Shown here: positions 10,414 through 22,749 of the stretch, piece by piece
How the letters are laid out: the number at the start of each line of letters is the position of its first letter
Position numbering within the stretch: position 1 is the first letter of the stretch
Source of the DNA: Lineus longissimus
Lineage: Eukaryota; Nemertea; Pilidiophora; Heteronemertea; Lineidae
DNA: 64,000 bases
Reading direction: 5' to 3'
NCBI RefSeq assembly: GCF_910592395.1
Contig: NC_088317.1
Location: forward strand, 11,348,001-11,412,000
The notes under the pieces: model-generated
Told to the model about the DNA's origin: nothing
Seen by the model: the letters and a program-made list of their open reading frames with translations, nothing else
The model's database searches: none
Position numbers and translations under genes: made by a program

Positions 10414-13090
10414 CCAGTTTCAATGTAAAGATAGGCCAATGCAGAGAAATCCACGATAATCCAATACCTGATGGCTACCTTCCTCTGCAACCAATTGAGC
10501 TAGGAGGTTGGTGTTGGTGTCTAGACATAGGTTTTTGGGGTCAAGCTATCCATTGCAGCCATCAGTTTCAATATGAGATAGGCCATTGCAGTGAAATCGA
10601 GGATGGCCGCCAATACCTGTAGGGCTCCGTACCTCTGCAACCAATTCAGCTAGGTGGTTGATGTTGGTGTCTAGAGATAGGTTTTTGGGGTCAAGCTATC
10701 CATTGCAGCCACCAGTTTCAATGTAAAAATAGGCGAATTCAGGGAAATCCAAGATGGCCAATACTTGAAGGGCTTCGTTCCTCTGCAACCAATTCAGCTA
10801 GGAGGTTGCTGTTACGGTCTAGACACAGGTTTTTGGGGTCAATCTATCCATTGCAGCCATTGGCTTCAATATAAAAGATGAGCCATTGCAGTAAAATCAG
10901 AGATGGCCGTAAAGATGACCGTCAATACCTATAAGGCTCCGTTCCTCTGCAACCAATTCAGCTAGGAGGTTTATTTTGGTATCTAAACATAGGTTTTGGG
11001 GTCAAGCTATCCATTGCAGCCACAAGTTTCAATGTAAAGATAGGCAAATGCAGTGAAATCCAAGATGGCCAATACCTGAAGGGCTTCGTTCGTCTGCAAC
11101 CAATTCAGCTAGGAGTTTGATGTTACTGTCTAGACATAGGTTTTTGGGGTCAAGCTATCCATTGCAGCCATCAGTTTCAATATGAGAGAGGCCAATGCAG
11201 TGAAATCCAAGATGGCCGCCAATACCTGTAGGGCTCCGTATCTCTGCAACCAATTCAGCTAGGAGGTTGATGTTGGTGTATAGACACAGGTTTTTGGGGT
11301 CAAGCTATCTATTGCAGTCACCAGTTTCAATGTAAAGATAAGCCAATGCAGAGAAATCCACGATAATCCAATACCTGATGGCTACCTTCCTCTGCAACCA
11401 ATTGAGCTAGGAGGTTGGTGTTGGTGTCTAGACATAGGTTTTTGGGGTCAAGCTATCCATTGCAGCCACTAAGGTTTCAGTGTAAAGATAGGGCAATGCA
11501 GTGAAATCCACGATGGCCAATGCCTAAAGGGCTCTGTTCCTCTGCAACCAATTCAGCTAGGAGGTTGTCTAGACATAGGTCTAGCTATCCATTGCAAGCC
11601 ATCAATGTAACATCTTTTCATTGATGGCCAATGCAGTAAAATCTAAGATTGCCAATACCTGATGGGCTCCGTTCCTCTGCAACAAATTCAGCTAGGTGGT
11701 TGATGTTGGTGTATAGACACAGGTTTTTGGGGTCAAGCTATCCATTGCAGCCATTAGTTTCAATGTAAAGATGAGCCAATGCAGTGAAATCAAAGATTGC
11801 CAGTACCTGAAGGGCTCCGTTCCTCTGCAACCAATTCAGCTAGTTGGTTGATGTTGGTGTCTAGACATAGGTTTTTGGGGAAAAGCTATCCATTGCAGCC
11901 ACAAGTTTTAATATAAAGATAGGGCAATGCAGTGAAATCCACGATGGCCAATACCTGAAGGGCTCTGTTCCTCTGCAACCAATTCAGCTAGGAGGTTGAT
12001 GTTACTGTCTAAACACAGGTTTTTGGGGAAAAGCTATCCATTGCAGCCACAAGTTTCAATATAAAGATAGGGCAATGCAGTGAAATCCACGATGGCCAAT
12101 ACCTGAAGGGCTCTGTTCCTCTGCAACCAATTCAGCTGGGAGGTTGTCTAGACATAGGTCTAGCTATCTATTGCAGCCATCAATGTTACATCTTTTCATT
12201 GATGGCCAATGCAGTAAATTCTAAGATTGCCAATACCTGATGGGCTCCGTTCCTCTGCAACAAATTCAGCTGGGATGTTGATATTGGTGTATAGACACAG
12301 GTTTTTGGGGTCAAGCTATCCATTGCAGTCACCAGTTTCAATGTAAAGATAGGCCAATGCAAAGAAATCCAAGATGGCCGCCAATACCTGTAGGGCTGCG
12401 TTCCTCTGCAACCAATTCAGCTAGGAGGTTGATGTTGGTGTCTAGACATAGGTTTTTGGGGTCAAGCTATCCATTGCAGCCATTAGTTTCAATGTAAGAT
12501 GAGCCAATGCAGTGAAATCAGAGATGGCCGCCAAGATTGCCGCCAATACCTATAGGATCTTTGATACTCTGCAAAAAGCTATCCATTGCAGCCACCAGTT
12601 TCAAGGTAAAAATAGGCGAATTCAGGGAAATCCAAGATGGCCAATACCTGAAGGGCTTCGTTCCTCTGCAACCAATTCAGCTAGGAGGTTGATGTTACTG
12701 TCTAGACACATGTTTTTGGGGTCAAGTTATCCATTGCAGTCACCAGTTTCAATGTAAAGATAGGCCAATGCAGAGAAATCCACGATAATCCAATACCTGA
12801 TGGCTACCTTCCTCTGCAACCAATTGAGCTAGGAGGTTGGTGTTGGTGTCTAGACATAGGTTTTTGGGGTCAAGCTATCCATTGCAGCCATCAGTTTCAA
12901 TATGAGATAGGCCATTGCAGTGAAATCGAGGATGGCCGCCAATACCTGTAGGGCTCCGTACCTCTGCAACCAATTCAGCTAGGTGGTTGATGTTGGTGTC
13001 TAGAGATAGGTTTTTGGGGTCAAGCTATCCATTGCAGCCACCAGTTTCAATGTAAAAATAGGCGAATTCAGGGAAATCCAAGATGGCCAA

Positions 13091-13712
13091 TACTTGAAGG
13101 GCTTCGTTCCTCTGCAACCAATTCAGCTAGGAGGTTGCTGTTACGGTCTAGACACAGGTTTTTGGGGTCAATCTATCCATTGCAGCCATTGGCTTCAATA
13201 TAAAAGATGAGCCATTGCAGTAAAATCAGAGATGGCCGTAAAGATGACCGTCAATACCTATAAGGCTCCGTTCCTCTGCAACCAATTCAGCTAGGAGGTT
13301 TATTTTGGTATCTAAACATAGGTTTTGGGGTCAAGCTATCCATTGCAGCCACAAGTTTCAATGTAAAGATAGGCAAATGCAGTGAAATCCAAGATGGCCA
13401 ATACTTGAAGGGCTTCGTTCCTCTGCAACCAATTCAGCTAGGAGGTTGCTATTATGGTCTAGACACAGGTTTTTGGGGTCAATCTATCCATTGCAGCCAT
13501 TGGCTTCAATATAAAAGATGAGCCATTGCAGTAAAATCAGAGATGGCCGTAAAGATGACCGTCAATACCTATAAGGCTCCGTTCCTCTGCAACCAATTCA
13601 GCTAGGAGGTTTATTTTGGTATCTAAACATAGGTTTTGGGGTCAAGCTATCCATTGCAGCCACAAGTTTCAATGTAAACATAGGCGAATGCAGTGAAATC
13701 CAAGATTGCCAA
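13091..13712. repeat. 311-bp two-monomer tandem duplication
   Basis: Two consecutive pairs of M5-like plus M6-like monomers (164 + 147 = 311 bp) start at TACTTGAAGG, 13,091 and 13,402. The copies differ by GCTGTTACGG against GCTATTATGG and in the final part, where the second runs into a different monomer type. Confidence 0.8.
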
Positions 13713-13733
13713 TACCTGATGGGCTTCGTTCCT

Positions 13734-13838
13734 CTGCAACCAATTCAGCTAGGAGTTTGATGTTACTGTCTAGACATATATGAGATAGGGCAATGCAGTG
13801 AAATCCACGATGGCCAATACCTGAAGGGCTCCGTTCCT
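13734..13838. repeat. Truncated monomer, 105 bp (43-bp internal deletion), copy 1
   Basis: The monomer joins GTCTAGACATA directly to TATGAGATAGG. It removes the block holding the GGTTTTTGGGG, AAGCTATCC and first GCAGCC boxes. The same join occurs at 15,724, 17,865 and 36,201, so it arose once and was copied. Confidence 0.9.
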
Positions 13839-15723
13839 CTGCAACAAATTCAGCTAGGAGGTTGATGTTGGTGTATAGACACAGGTTTTTGGAGTCAAGC
13901 TATCCATTGCAGCCATCAGTTTTAAAATGAGAGAGGCCAATGCAGTGAAATCCAAGATGGCCGCCAATACCTGTAGGGCTCCGTATCTCTGCAACCAATT
14001 CAGCTAGGAGGTTGATGTTGGTGTATAGACACATGTTTTGGGGTCAAGCTATCCATTGCAGCCACCAGTTCAATGTAAAGATAGGGCAATGCAGTGAAAT
14101 CCACGATGGCCAATACCTGAAGGGCTCTGTTCCTCTGCAACCAATTCAGCTAGGAGCTTGTCTAGACATAGGTCTAGCTATCCATTGCAAGCCATCAATC
14201 TAAAATCTTTTCATTGATGGCAATGCAGTGGAATCTAAGATTGCTAATACCTGAAGGGCTCCGTTCCTCTGCAACCAATTCAGCTAGGAGGTTGATGTTG
14301 GTGTATAGACACAGGTTTTTGGGGTCAAGCTATCTATTGCAGTCACCAGTTTCAATGTAAAGATAGGCCTATGCAGTGAAATCCAAGATGGCCAATACCT
14401 GAAGGGCTTCGTTCCTCTGCAACCAATTCAGCTAGGAGTTTGATGTTACTGTCTAGACATAGGTTTTTGGGGTCAAGCTATCCATTGCAGCCATCAGTTT
14501 CAATATGAGAGAGGCCAATGCAGTGAAATCCAAGATGGCCGCCAATACCTGTAGGGCTCCGTATCTCTGCAACCAATTCAGCAAGGAGGTTGATGTTGGT
14601 GTATAGACACAGGTTTTTGGGGTCAAGCTATCTATTGCAGTCACCAGTTTCAATGTAAAGATAAGCCAATGCAGAGAAATCCACGATAATCCAATACCTG
14701 ATGGCTACCTTCCTCTGCAACCAATTGAGCTAGGAGGTTGGTGTTGGTGTCTAGACATAGGTTTTTGGGGTCAAGCTATCCATTGCAGCCACTAAGGTTT
14801 CAGTGTAAAGATAGGGCAATGCAGTGAAATCCACGATGGCCAATGCCTAAAGGGCTCTGTTCCTCTGCAACCAATTCAGCTAGGAGGTTGTCTAGACATA
14901 GGTCTAGCTATCCATTGCAAGCCATCAATGTAACATCTTTTCATTGATGGCCAATGCAGTAAAATCTAAGATTGCCAATACCTGAAGGGCTCCGTTCCTC
15001 TGCAACCAATTCAGCTAGTTGGTTGATGTTGGTGTCTAGACATAGGTTTTTGGGGAAAAGCTATCCATTGCAGCCACAAGTTTTAATATAAAGATAGGGC
15101 AATGCAGTGAAATCCACGATGGCCAATACCTGAAGGGCTCTGTTCCTCTGCAACCAATTCAGCTAGGAGGTTGATGTTACTGTCTAAACACAGGTTTTTG
15201 GGGAAAAGCTATCCATTGCAGCCACAAGTTTCAATATAAAGATAGGGCAATGCAGTGAAATCCACGATGGCCAATACCTGAAGGGCTCTGTTCCTCTGCA
15301 ACCAATTCAGCTGGGAGGTTGTCTAGACATAGGTCTAGCTATCTATTGCAGCCATCAATGTTACATCTTTTCATTGATGGCCAATGCAGTAAATTCTAAG
15401 ATTGCCAATACCTGATGGGCTCCGTTCCTCTGCAACAAATTCAGCTGGGATGTTGATATTGGTGTATAGACACAGGTTTTTGGGGTGAAGCTATCCATTG
15501 CAGCCACAAGTTTCAATGTAAAGAAAGGCAAAAGCAGTGAAATCCAAGATGGTCAATACCTGAAGGGCTTCGTTCCTCTGCAACCAATTCAGCTAGGAGG
15601 TTTATTTTGGTATCTAAACATAGGTTTTGGGGTCAAGCTATCCATTGCAGCCACCAGTTCAATGTAAAGATAGGGCAATGCAGTGAAATCCAAGATTGCC
15701 AATACCTGATGGGCTTCGTTCCT

Positions 15724-15828
15724 CTGCAACCAATTCAGCTAGGAGTTTGATGTTACTGTCTAGACATATATGAGATAGGGCAATGCAGTGAAATCCACGA
15801 TGGCCAATACCTGAAGGGCTCCGTTCCT
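15724..15828. repeat. Truncated 105-bp monomer, copy 2
   Basis: The deletion join is identical to that at 13,734 and lies exactly 1,990 bp downstream, inside the same order of flanking monomers on its right. Confidence 0.9.
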
Positions 15829-17864
15829 CTGCAACAAATTCAGCTAGGAGGTTGATGTTGGTGTATAGACACAGGTTTTTGGAGTCAAGCTATCCATTGC
15901 AGCCATCAGTTTTAATATGAGAGAGGCCAATGCAGTGAAATCCAAGATGGCCGCCAATACCTGTAGGGCTCCGTATCTCTGCAACCAATTCAGCTAGGAG
16001 GTTGATGTTGGTGTATAGACACATGTTTTGGGGTCAAGCTATCCATTGCAGCCACCAGTTCAATGTAAAGATAGGGCAATGCAGTGAAATCCACGATGGC
16101 CAATACCTGAAGGGCTCTGTTCCTCTGCAACCAATTCAGCTAGGAGCTTGTCTAGACATAGGTCTAGCTATCCATTGCAAGCCATCAATCTAAAATCTTT
16201 TCATTGATGGCAATGCAGTGGAATCTAAGATTGCTAATACCTGAAGGGCTCCGTTCCTCTGCAACCAATTCAGCTAGGAGGTTGATGTTGGTGTATAGAC
16301 ACAGGTTTTTGGGGTCAAGCTATCTATTGCAGTCACCAGTTTCAATGTAAAGATAGGCCTATGCAGTGAAATCCAAGATGGCCAATACCTGAAGGGCTTC
16401 GTTCCTCTGCAACCAATTCAGCTAGGAGTTTGATGTTACTGTCTAGACATAGGTTTTTGGGGTCAAGCTATCCATTGCAGCCATCAGTTTCAATATGAGA
16501 GAGGCCAATGCAGTGAAATCCAAGATGGCCGCCAATACCTGTAGGGCTCCGTATCTCTGCAACCAATTCAGCTAGGAGGTTGATGTTGGTGTATAGACAC
16601 AGGTTTTTGGGGTCAAGCTATCTATTGCAGTCACCAGTTTCAATGTAAAGATAAGCCAATGCAGAGAAATCCACGATAATCCAATACCTGATGGCTACCT
16701 TCCTCTGCAACCAATTGAGCTAGGAGGTTGGTGTTGGTGTCTAGACATAGGTTTTTGGGGTCAAGCTATCCATTGCAGCCACTAAGGTTTCAGTGTAAAG
16801 ATAGGGCAATGCAGTGAAATCCACGATGGCCAATGCCTAAAGGGCTCTGTTCCTCTGCAACCAATTCAGCTAGGAGGTTGTCTAGACATAGGTCTAGCTA
16901 TCCATTGCAAGCCATCAATGTAACATCTTTTCATTGATGGCCAATGCAGTAAAATCTAAGATTGCCAATACCTGATGGGCTCCGTTCCTCTGCAACAAAT
17001 TCAGCTAGGTGGTTGATGTTGGTGTATAGACACAGGTTTTTGGGGTCAAGCTATCCATTGCAGCCATTAGTTTCAATGTAAAGATGAGCCAATGCAGTGA
17101 AATCAAAGATTGCCAGTACCTGAAGGGCTCCGTTCCTCTGCAACCAATTCAGCTAGGTGGTTGATGTTGGTGTCTAGACATAGGTTTTTGGGGTAAAGCT
17201 ATCCATTGCAGCCACAAGTTTCAATATAAAGATAGGGCAATGCAGTGAAATCCACGATGGCCAATACCTGAAGGGCTCTGTTCCTCTGCAACCAATTCAG
17301 CTAGGAGGTTGATGTTACTGTCTAAACACAGGTTTTTGGGGAAAAGCTATCCATTGCAGCCACAAGTTTCAATATAAAGATAGGGCAATGCAGTGAAATC
17401 CACGATGGCCAATACCTGAAGGGCTCTGTTCCTCTGCAACCAATTCAGCTGGGAGGTTGTCTAGACATAGGTCTAGCTATCTATTGCAGCCATCAATGTT
17501 ACATCTTTTCATTGATGGCCAATGCAGTAAATTCTAAGATTGCCAATACCTGATGGGCTCCGTTCCTCTGCAACAAATTCAGCTGGGATGTTGATATTGG
17601 TGTATAGACACAGGTTTTTGGGGTCAAGCTATCCATTGCAGCCATCAGTTTCAATGTAAGATAGGCCAATGCAGTGAAATCCAAGATGGCCGCCAATAAC
17701 TGTAGGGCTGCGTTCCTCTGCAACCAATTCAGCTAGGAGGTTTATTTTGGTATCTAAACATAGGTTTTGGGGTCAAGCTATCCATTGCAGCCACAAGTTT
17801 CAATGTAAACATAGGCGAATGCAGTGAAATCCAAGATTGCCAATACCTGATGGGCTTCGTTCCT

Positions 17865-17969
17865 CTGCAACCAATTCAGCTAGGAGTTTGATGTTACTGT
17901 CTAGACATATATGAGATAGGGCAATGCAGTGAAATCCACGATGGCCAATACCTGAAGGGCTCCGTTCCT
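17865..17969. repeat. Truncated 105-bp monomer, copy 3
   Basis: It lies 2,141 bp after copy 2. The extra 151 bp over the previous spacing is close to one monomer, consistent with gain or loss of single monomers between the roughly 2-kb blocks. Confidence 0.9.
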
Positions 17970-18432
17970 CTGCAACAAATTCAGCTAGGAGGTTGATGTT
18001 GGTGTATAGACACAGGTTTTTGGAGTCAAGCTATCCATTGCAGCCATCAGTTTTAATATGAGAGAGGCCAATGCAGTGAAATCCAAGATGGCCGCCAATA
18101 CCTGTAGGGCTCCGTATCTCTGCAACCAATTCAGCTAGGAGGTTGATGTTGGTGTATAGACACAGGTTTTTGGGGTCAAGCTATCCATTGCAGCCATCAG
18201 TTTCAATGTAAGATAGGCCAATGCAGTGAAATCCAAGATGGCCGCCAATACCTGTAGGGCTGCGTTCCTCTGCAACCAATTCAGCTAGGAGGTTGATGTT
18301 GGTGTCTAGACATAGGTTTTTGGGGTCAAGCTATCCATTGCAGCCATTAGTTTCAATGTAAGATGAGCCAATGCAGTGAAATCAGAGATGGCCGCCAAGA
18401 TTGCCGCCAATACCTATAGGATCTTTGATACT

Positions 18433-20760
18433 CTGCAAAAAGCTATCCATTGCAGCCACCAGTTTCAAGGTAAAAATAGGCGAATTCAGGGAAATCCAAG
18501 ATGGCCAATACCTGAAGGGCTTCATTCCTCTGCAACCAATTCAGCTAGGAGGTTGATGTTACTGTCTAGACACATGTTTTTGGGGTCAAGCTATCCATTG
18601 CAGTCACCAGTTTCAATGTAAAGATAGGCCAATGCAGAGAAATCCACGATAATCCAATACCTGATGGCTACCTTCCTCTGCAACCAATTGAGCTAGGAGG
18701 TTGGTGTTGGTGTCTAGACATAGGTTTTTGGGGTCAAGCTATCCATTGCAGCCATCAGTTTCAATATGAGATAGGCCATTGCAGTGAAATCGAGGATGGC
18801 CGCCAATACCTGTAGGGCTCCGTACCTCTGCAACCAATTCAGCTAGGTGGTTGATGTTGGTGTCTAGAGATAGGTTTTTGGGGTCAAGCTATCCATTGCA
18901 GCCACCAGTTTCAATGTAAAAATAGGCGAATTCAGGGAAATCCAAGATGGCCAATACTTGAAGGGCTTCGTTCCTCTGCAACCAATTCAGCTAGGAGGTT
19001 GCTGTTACGGTCTAGACACAGGTTTTTGGGGTCAATCTATCCATTGCAGCCATTGGCTTCAATATAAAAGATGAGCCATTGCAGTAAAATCAGAGATGGC
19101 CGTAAAGATGACCGTCAATACCTATAAGGCTCCGTTCCTCTGCAACCAATTCAGCTAGGAGGTTTATTTTGGTATCTAAACATAGGTTTTGGGGTCAAGC
19201 TATCCATTGCAGCCACAAGTTTCAATGTAAAGATAGGCAAATGCAGTGAAATCCAAGATGGCCAATACCTGAAGGGCTTCGTTCGTCTGCAACCAATTCA
19301 GCTAGGAGTTTGATGTTACTGTCTAGACATAGGTTTTTGGGGTCAAGCTATCCATTGCAGCCATCAGTTTCAATATGAGAGAGGCCAATGCAGTGAAATC
19401 CAAGATGGCCGCCAATACCTGTAGGGCTCCGTATCTCTGCAACCAATTCAGCTAGGAGGTTGATGTTGGTGTATAGACACAGGTTTTTGGGGTCAAGCTA
19501 TCTATTGCAGTCACCAGTTTCAATGTAAAGATAAGCCAATGCAGAGAAATCCACGATAATCCAATACCTGATGGCTACCTTCCTCTGCAACCAATTGAGC
19601 TAGGAGGTTGGTGTTGGTGTCTAGACATAGGTTTTTGGGGTCAAGCTATCCATTGCAGCCACTAAGGTTTCAGTGTAAAGATAGGGCAATGCAGTGAAAT
19701 CCACGATGGCCAATGCCTAAAGGGCTCTGTTCCTCTGCAACCAATTCAGCTAGGAGGTTGTCTAGACATAGGTCTAGCTATCCATTGCAAGCCATCAATG
19801 TAACATCTTTTCATTGATGGCCAATGCAGTAAAATCTAAGATTGCCAATACCTGATGGGCTCCGTTCCTCTGCAACAAATTCAGCTAGGTGGTTGATGTT
19901 GGTGTATAGACACAGGTTTTTGGGGTCAAGCTATCCATTGCAGCCATTAGTTTCAATGTAAAGATGAGCCAATGCAGTGAAATCAAAGATTGCCAGTACC
20001 TGAAGGGCTCCGTTCCTCTGCAACCAATTCAGCTAGTTGGTTGATGTTGGTGTCTAGACATAGGTTTTTGGGGAAAAGCTATCCATTGCAGCCACAAGTT
20101 TTAATATAAAGATAGGGCAATGCAGTGAAATCCACGATGGCCAATACCTGAAGGGCTCTGTTCCTCTGCAACCAATTCAGCTAGGAGGTTGATGTTACTG
20201 TCTAAACACAGGTTTTTGGGGAAAAGCTATCCATTGCAGCCACAAGTTTCAATATAAAGATAGGGCAATGCAGTGAAATCCACGATGGCCAATACCTGAA
20301 GGGCTCTGTTCCTCTGCAACCAATTCAGCTGGGAGGTTGTCTAGACATAGGTCTAGCTATCTATTGCAGCCATCAATGTTACATCTTTTCATTGATGGCC
20401 AATGCAGTAAATTCTAAGATTGCCAATACCTGATGGGCTCCGTTCCTCTGCAACGAATTCAGCTGGGATGTTGATATTGGTGTATAGACACAGGTTTTTG
20501 GGGTCAAGCTATCCATTGCAGCCATCAGTTTCAATGTAAGATAGGCCAATGCAGTGAAATCCAAGATGGCCGCCAATACCTGTAGGGCTGCGTTCCTCTG
20601 CAACCAATTCAGCTAGGAGGTTGATGTTGGTGTCTAGACATAGGTTTTTGGGGTCAAGCTATCCATTGCAGCCATTAGTTTCAATGTAAGATGAGCCAAT
20701 GCAGTGAAATCAGAGATGGCCGCCAAGATTGCCGCCAATACCTATAGGATCTTTGATACT
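18433..20760. repeat. Higher-order unit, 2,328 bp, about 16 monomers
   Basis: It starts like the canonical unit (M1-M5), then passes through flank-type monomers (CACTAAGGTTTCA, GCAAGCCATCAATG) before ending on M9-M11-like monomers. It shares a rare CTTCATTCC in its first part with the next unit. Positions 18,941 to its end match 36,568-38,387 at offset 17,627. Confidence 0.8.
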
Positions 20761-22354
20761 CTGCAAAAAGCTATCCATTGCAGCCACCAGTTTCAAGGTA
20801 AAAATAGGCGAATTCAGGGAAATCCAAGATGGCCAATACCTGAAGGGCTTCATTCCTCTGCAACCAATTCAGTTAGGAGGTTGATGTTACTGTCTAGACA
20901 CATGTTTTTGGGGTCAAGCTATCCATTGCAGTCACCAGTTTCAATGTAAAGATAGGCCAATGCAGAGAAATCCACGATAATCCAATACCTGATGGCTACC
21001 TTCCTCTGCAACCAATTGAGCTAGGAGGTTGGTGTTGGTGTCTAGACATAGGTTTTTGGGGTCAAGCTATCCATTGCAGCCATCAGTTTCAATATGAGAT
21101 AGGCCATTGCAGTGAAATCGAGGATGGCCGCCAATACCTGTAGGGCTCCGTACCTCTGCAACCAATTCAGCTAGGTGGTTGATGTTGGTGTCTAGAGATA
21201 GGTTTTTGGGGTCAAGCTATCCATTGCAGCCACCAGTTTCAATGTAAAAATAGGCGAATTCAGGGAAATCCAAGATGGCCAATACTTGAAGGGCTTCGTT
21301 CCTCTGCAACCAATTCAGCTAGGAGGTTGCTGTTACGGTCTAGACACAGGTTTTTGGGGTCAATCTATCCATTGCAGCCATTGGCTTCAATATAAAAGAT
21401 GAGCCATTGCAGTAAAATCAGAGATGGCCGTAAAGATGACCGTCAATACCTATAAGGCTCCGTTCCTCTGCAACCAATTCAGCTAGGAGGTTTATTTTGG
21501 TATCTAAACATAGGTTTTGGGGTCAAGCTATCCATTGCAGCCACAAGTTTCAATGTAAAGATAGGCAAATGCAGTGAAATCCAAGATGGCCAATACCTGA
21601 AGGGCTTCGTTCGTCTGCAACCAATTCGGCTATGAGGTTGATGTTACTGTCTAGACACAGGTTTTTGGGGTCAAGCTATCCATTGCAGCCACAAGTTTCA
21701 CTGTAAAGATAGGGCAATGCAGTGAAATCCACGATGGCCAATACCTGAAGGGCTCCGTTCCTCTGCAACAAATTCAGCTAGGAGGTTGATGTTGGTGTAT
21801 AGACACAGGTTTTTGGGGTCAAGCTATCCATTGCAGCCACCAGTTCAATGTAAAGATAGGGCAATGCAGTGAAATCCACGATGGCCAATACCTGAAGGGC
21901 TCTGTTCCTCTGCAACCAATTCAGCTAGGAGGTTGATGTTACTGTCTAAACACAGGTTTTTGGGGAAAAGCTATCCATTGCAGCCACAAGTTTCAATATA
22001 AAGATAGGGCAATGCAGTGAAATCCACGGTGGCCAATACCTGAAGGGCTCTGTTCCTCTGCAACCAATTCAGCTGGGAGGTTGTCTAGACATAGGTCTAG
22101 CTATCTATTGCAGCCATCAATGTTACATCTTTTCATTGATGGCCAATGCAGTAAATTCTAAGATTGCCAATACCTGATGGGCTCCGTTCCTCTGCAACAA
22201 ATTCAGCTGGGATGTTGATATTGGTGTATAGACACAGGTTTTTGGGGTCAAGCTATCCATTGCAGCCATTAGTTTCAATGTAAGATGAGCCAATGCAGTG
22301 AAATCAGAGATGGCCGCCAAGATTGCCGCCAATACCTATAGGATCTTTGATACT
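20761..22354. repeat. Canonical 11-monomer HOR unit, 1,594 bp
   Basis: This is the first complete canonical unit. It carries CTTCATTCC and CAGTTAGG changes near 20,850-20,875, the first shared with the preceding unit. Confidence 0.9.
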
Positions 22355-22451
22355 CTGCAAAAAGCTATCCATTGCAGCCACCAGTTTCAAGGTAAAAATA
22401 GGCGAATTCAGGGAAATCCAAGATGGCCAATACCTGAAGGGCTTCGTTCCT
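22355..22451. repeat. Monomer M1, 97 bp, with 51-bp deletion
   Basis: It runs CTGCAA straight into AAAGCTATCC. Against M9 (which ends its box as GGGGAAAAGC) the missing 51 bp covers CCAATTCAGC through TTTTTGGGG. It also carries GGCGAATTCAGGG (an EcoRI site). Present once in every HOR unit from 18 kb on, it is the best phase marker. Confidence 0.9.
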
Positions 22452-22599
22452 CTGCAACCAATTCAGCTAGGAGGTTGATGTTCCTGTCTAGACACATGTT
22501 TTTGGGGTCAAGCTATCCATTGCAGTCACCAGTTTCAATGTAAAGATAGGCCAATGCAGAGAAATCCACGATAATCCAATACCTGATGGCTACCTTCCT
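22452..22599. repeat. Monomer M2, 148 bp
   Basis: Diagnostic features are GATGTTACTGTCTAGACACATG (seen in most copies), GCAGTCACCAG, and CAGAGAAATCCACGATAATCC followed by CTGATGGCTACC. It is absent from the 1,447-bp units at 43,172 and 47,352. Confidence 0.85.
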
Positions 22600-22749
22600 C
22601 TGCAACCAATTGAGCTAGGAGGTTGGTGTTGGTGTCTAGACATAGGTTTTTGGGGTCAAGCTATCCATTGCAGCCATCAGTTTCAATATGAGATAGGCCA
22701 TTGCAGTGAAATCGAGGATGGCCGCCAATACCTGTAGGGCTCCGTACCT
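22600..22749. repeat. Monomer M3, 150 bp
   Basis: It starts with CAATTGAGC instead of CAATTCAGC and has GGTTGGTGTTGG, CAATATGAGATAGG and GAGGATGGCCGCC. The extra GCC triplet explains 150 bp. In 8-mer units it gains one T (TACCTTGTAGG) and is 151 bp. Confidence 0.85.

Larger units (their letters stand above)
8023..12568. repeat. Long irregular higher-order unit, 4,546 bp, about 31 monomers
   Basis: The first part, to about 9,345, copies 3,799 to about 5,120. About 9,489-10,413 copies 5,421-6,345 at offset 4,068, including a shared rare TGTGCAAC anchor and GTTGAAATTG. The unit is therefore a patchwork of blocks with different offsets, the signature of repeated unequal exchange. Confidence 0.8.
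1..17305. repeat. Heterogeneous flank of the array (irregular higher-order structure)
   Basis: M1-type monomers (51-bp deletion) are 2,324, 4,224, 4,546 and 5,864 bp apart here, against 983-1,596 bp over most of the right part. Rare monomer types are concentrated here: a GCAAGCCATCAAT hairpin form, a CACTAAGGTTTCA form, strongly diverged monomers near 4.7 and 8.95 kb, and a scrambled monomer near 5.4 kb. Segments are shared at several unrelated offsets (4,068, 4,224, 6,548 and about 2,000 bp). This looks like an older, less homogenised part of the array; that reading is inference. Confidence 0.8.
13690..17625. repeat. Tandem pair of roughly 2.0-2.1-kb blocks
   Basis: Positions 13,690-14,983 match 15,680-16,973 at offset 1,990. 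The second copy then has one extra 148-bp monomer, after which about 14,984-15,485 matches to about 17,625 at offset 2,138. A third partial block starts near 17,820. The first block therefore lost, or the second gained, one monomer. Confidence 0.75.
12569..18432. repeat. Longest irregular higher-order unit, 5,864 bp, about 40 monomers
   Basis: It contains a 311-bp two-monomer tandem duplication near 13.1-13.7 kb. It also holds three copies of a roughly 2-kb block, each starting with a 105-bp truncated monomer (13,734; 15,724; 17,865). No M1 monomer occurs between 12,569 and 18,433. Confidence 0.8.

Noticed and set aside
22123-22332. Reverse-strand open frames of 65-80 codons over M10-M11
   Set aside because: Low-complexity translation of the satellite that overlaps the forward frame. 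Its length changes with neighbouring monomer type, and there is no conserved start or protein similarity.
22440-22460. CENP-B box (CTTCGTTCC resembles its first half, YTTCGTTGG)
   Set aside because: The essential second half (A then CGGG) is absent; the sequence continues CTCTGCAAC. Only TTCGTT matches.
22450-22500. AGGAGG as a ribosome binding site ahead of ATG (TAGGAGGTTGATG)
   Set aside because: The word is part of almost every monomer, the spacing is too short, no frame of useful length follows, and the array is eukaryotic in character.
22470-22520. G-quadruplex at GGTTTTTGGGG
   Set aside because: Only one run of four G per monomer, about 148 bp apart; four nearby G runs are not present on either strand.
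22298-22543. 81-codon open frame starting at GTG, repeated in most HOR units (also 1,418, 3,742, 27,080, 62,959 and others)
   Set aside because: It spans M11-M1-M2 and persists only because the DNA is copied. There is no ATG start and no recognisable domain. Related frames occur out of phase in other monomers, and whole monomers are gained or lost without regard to frame.
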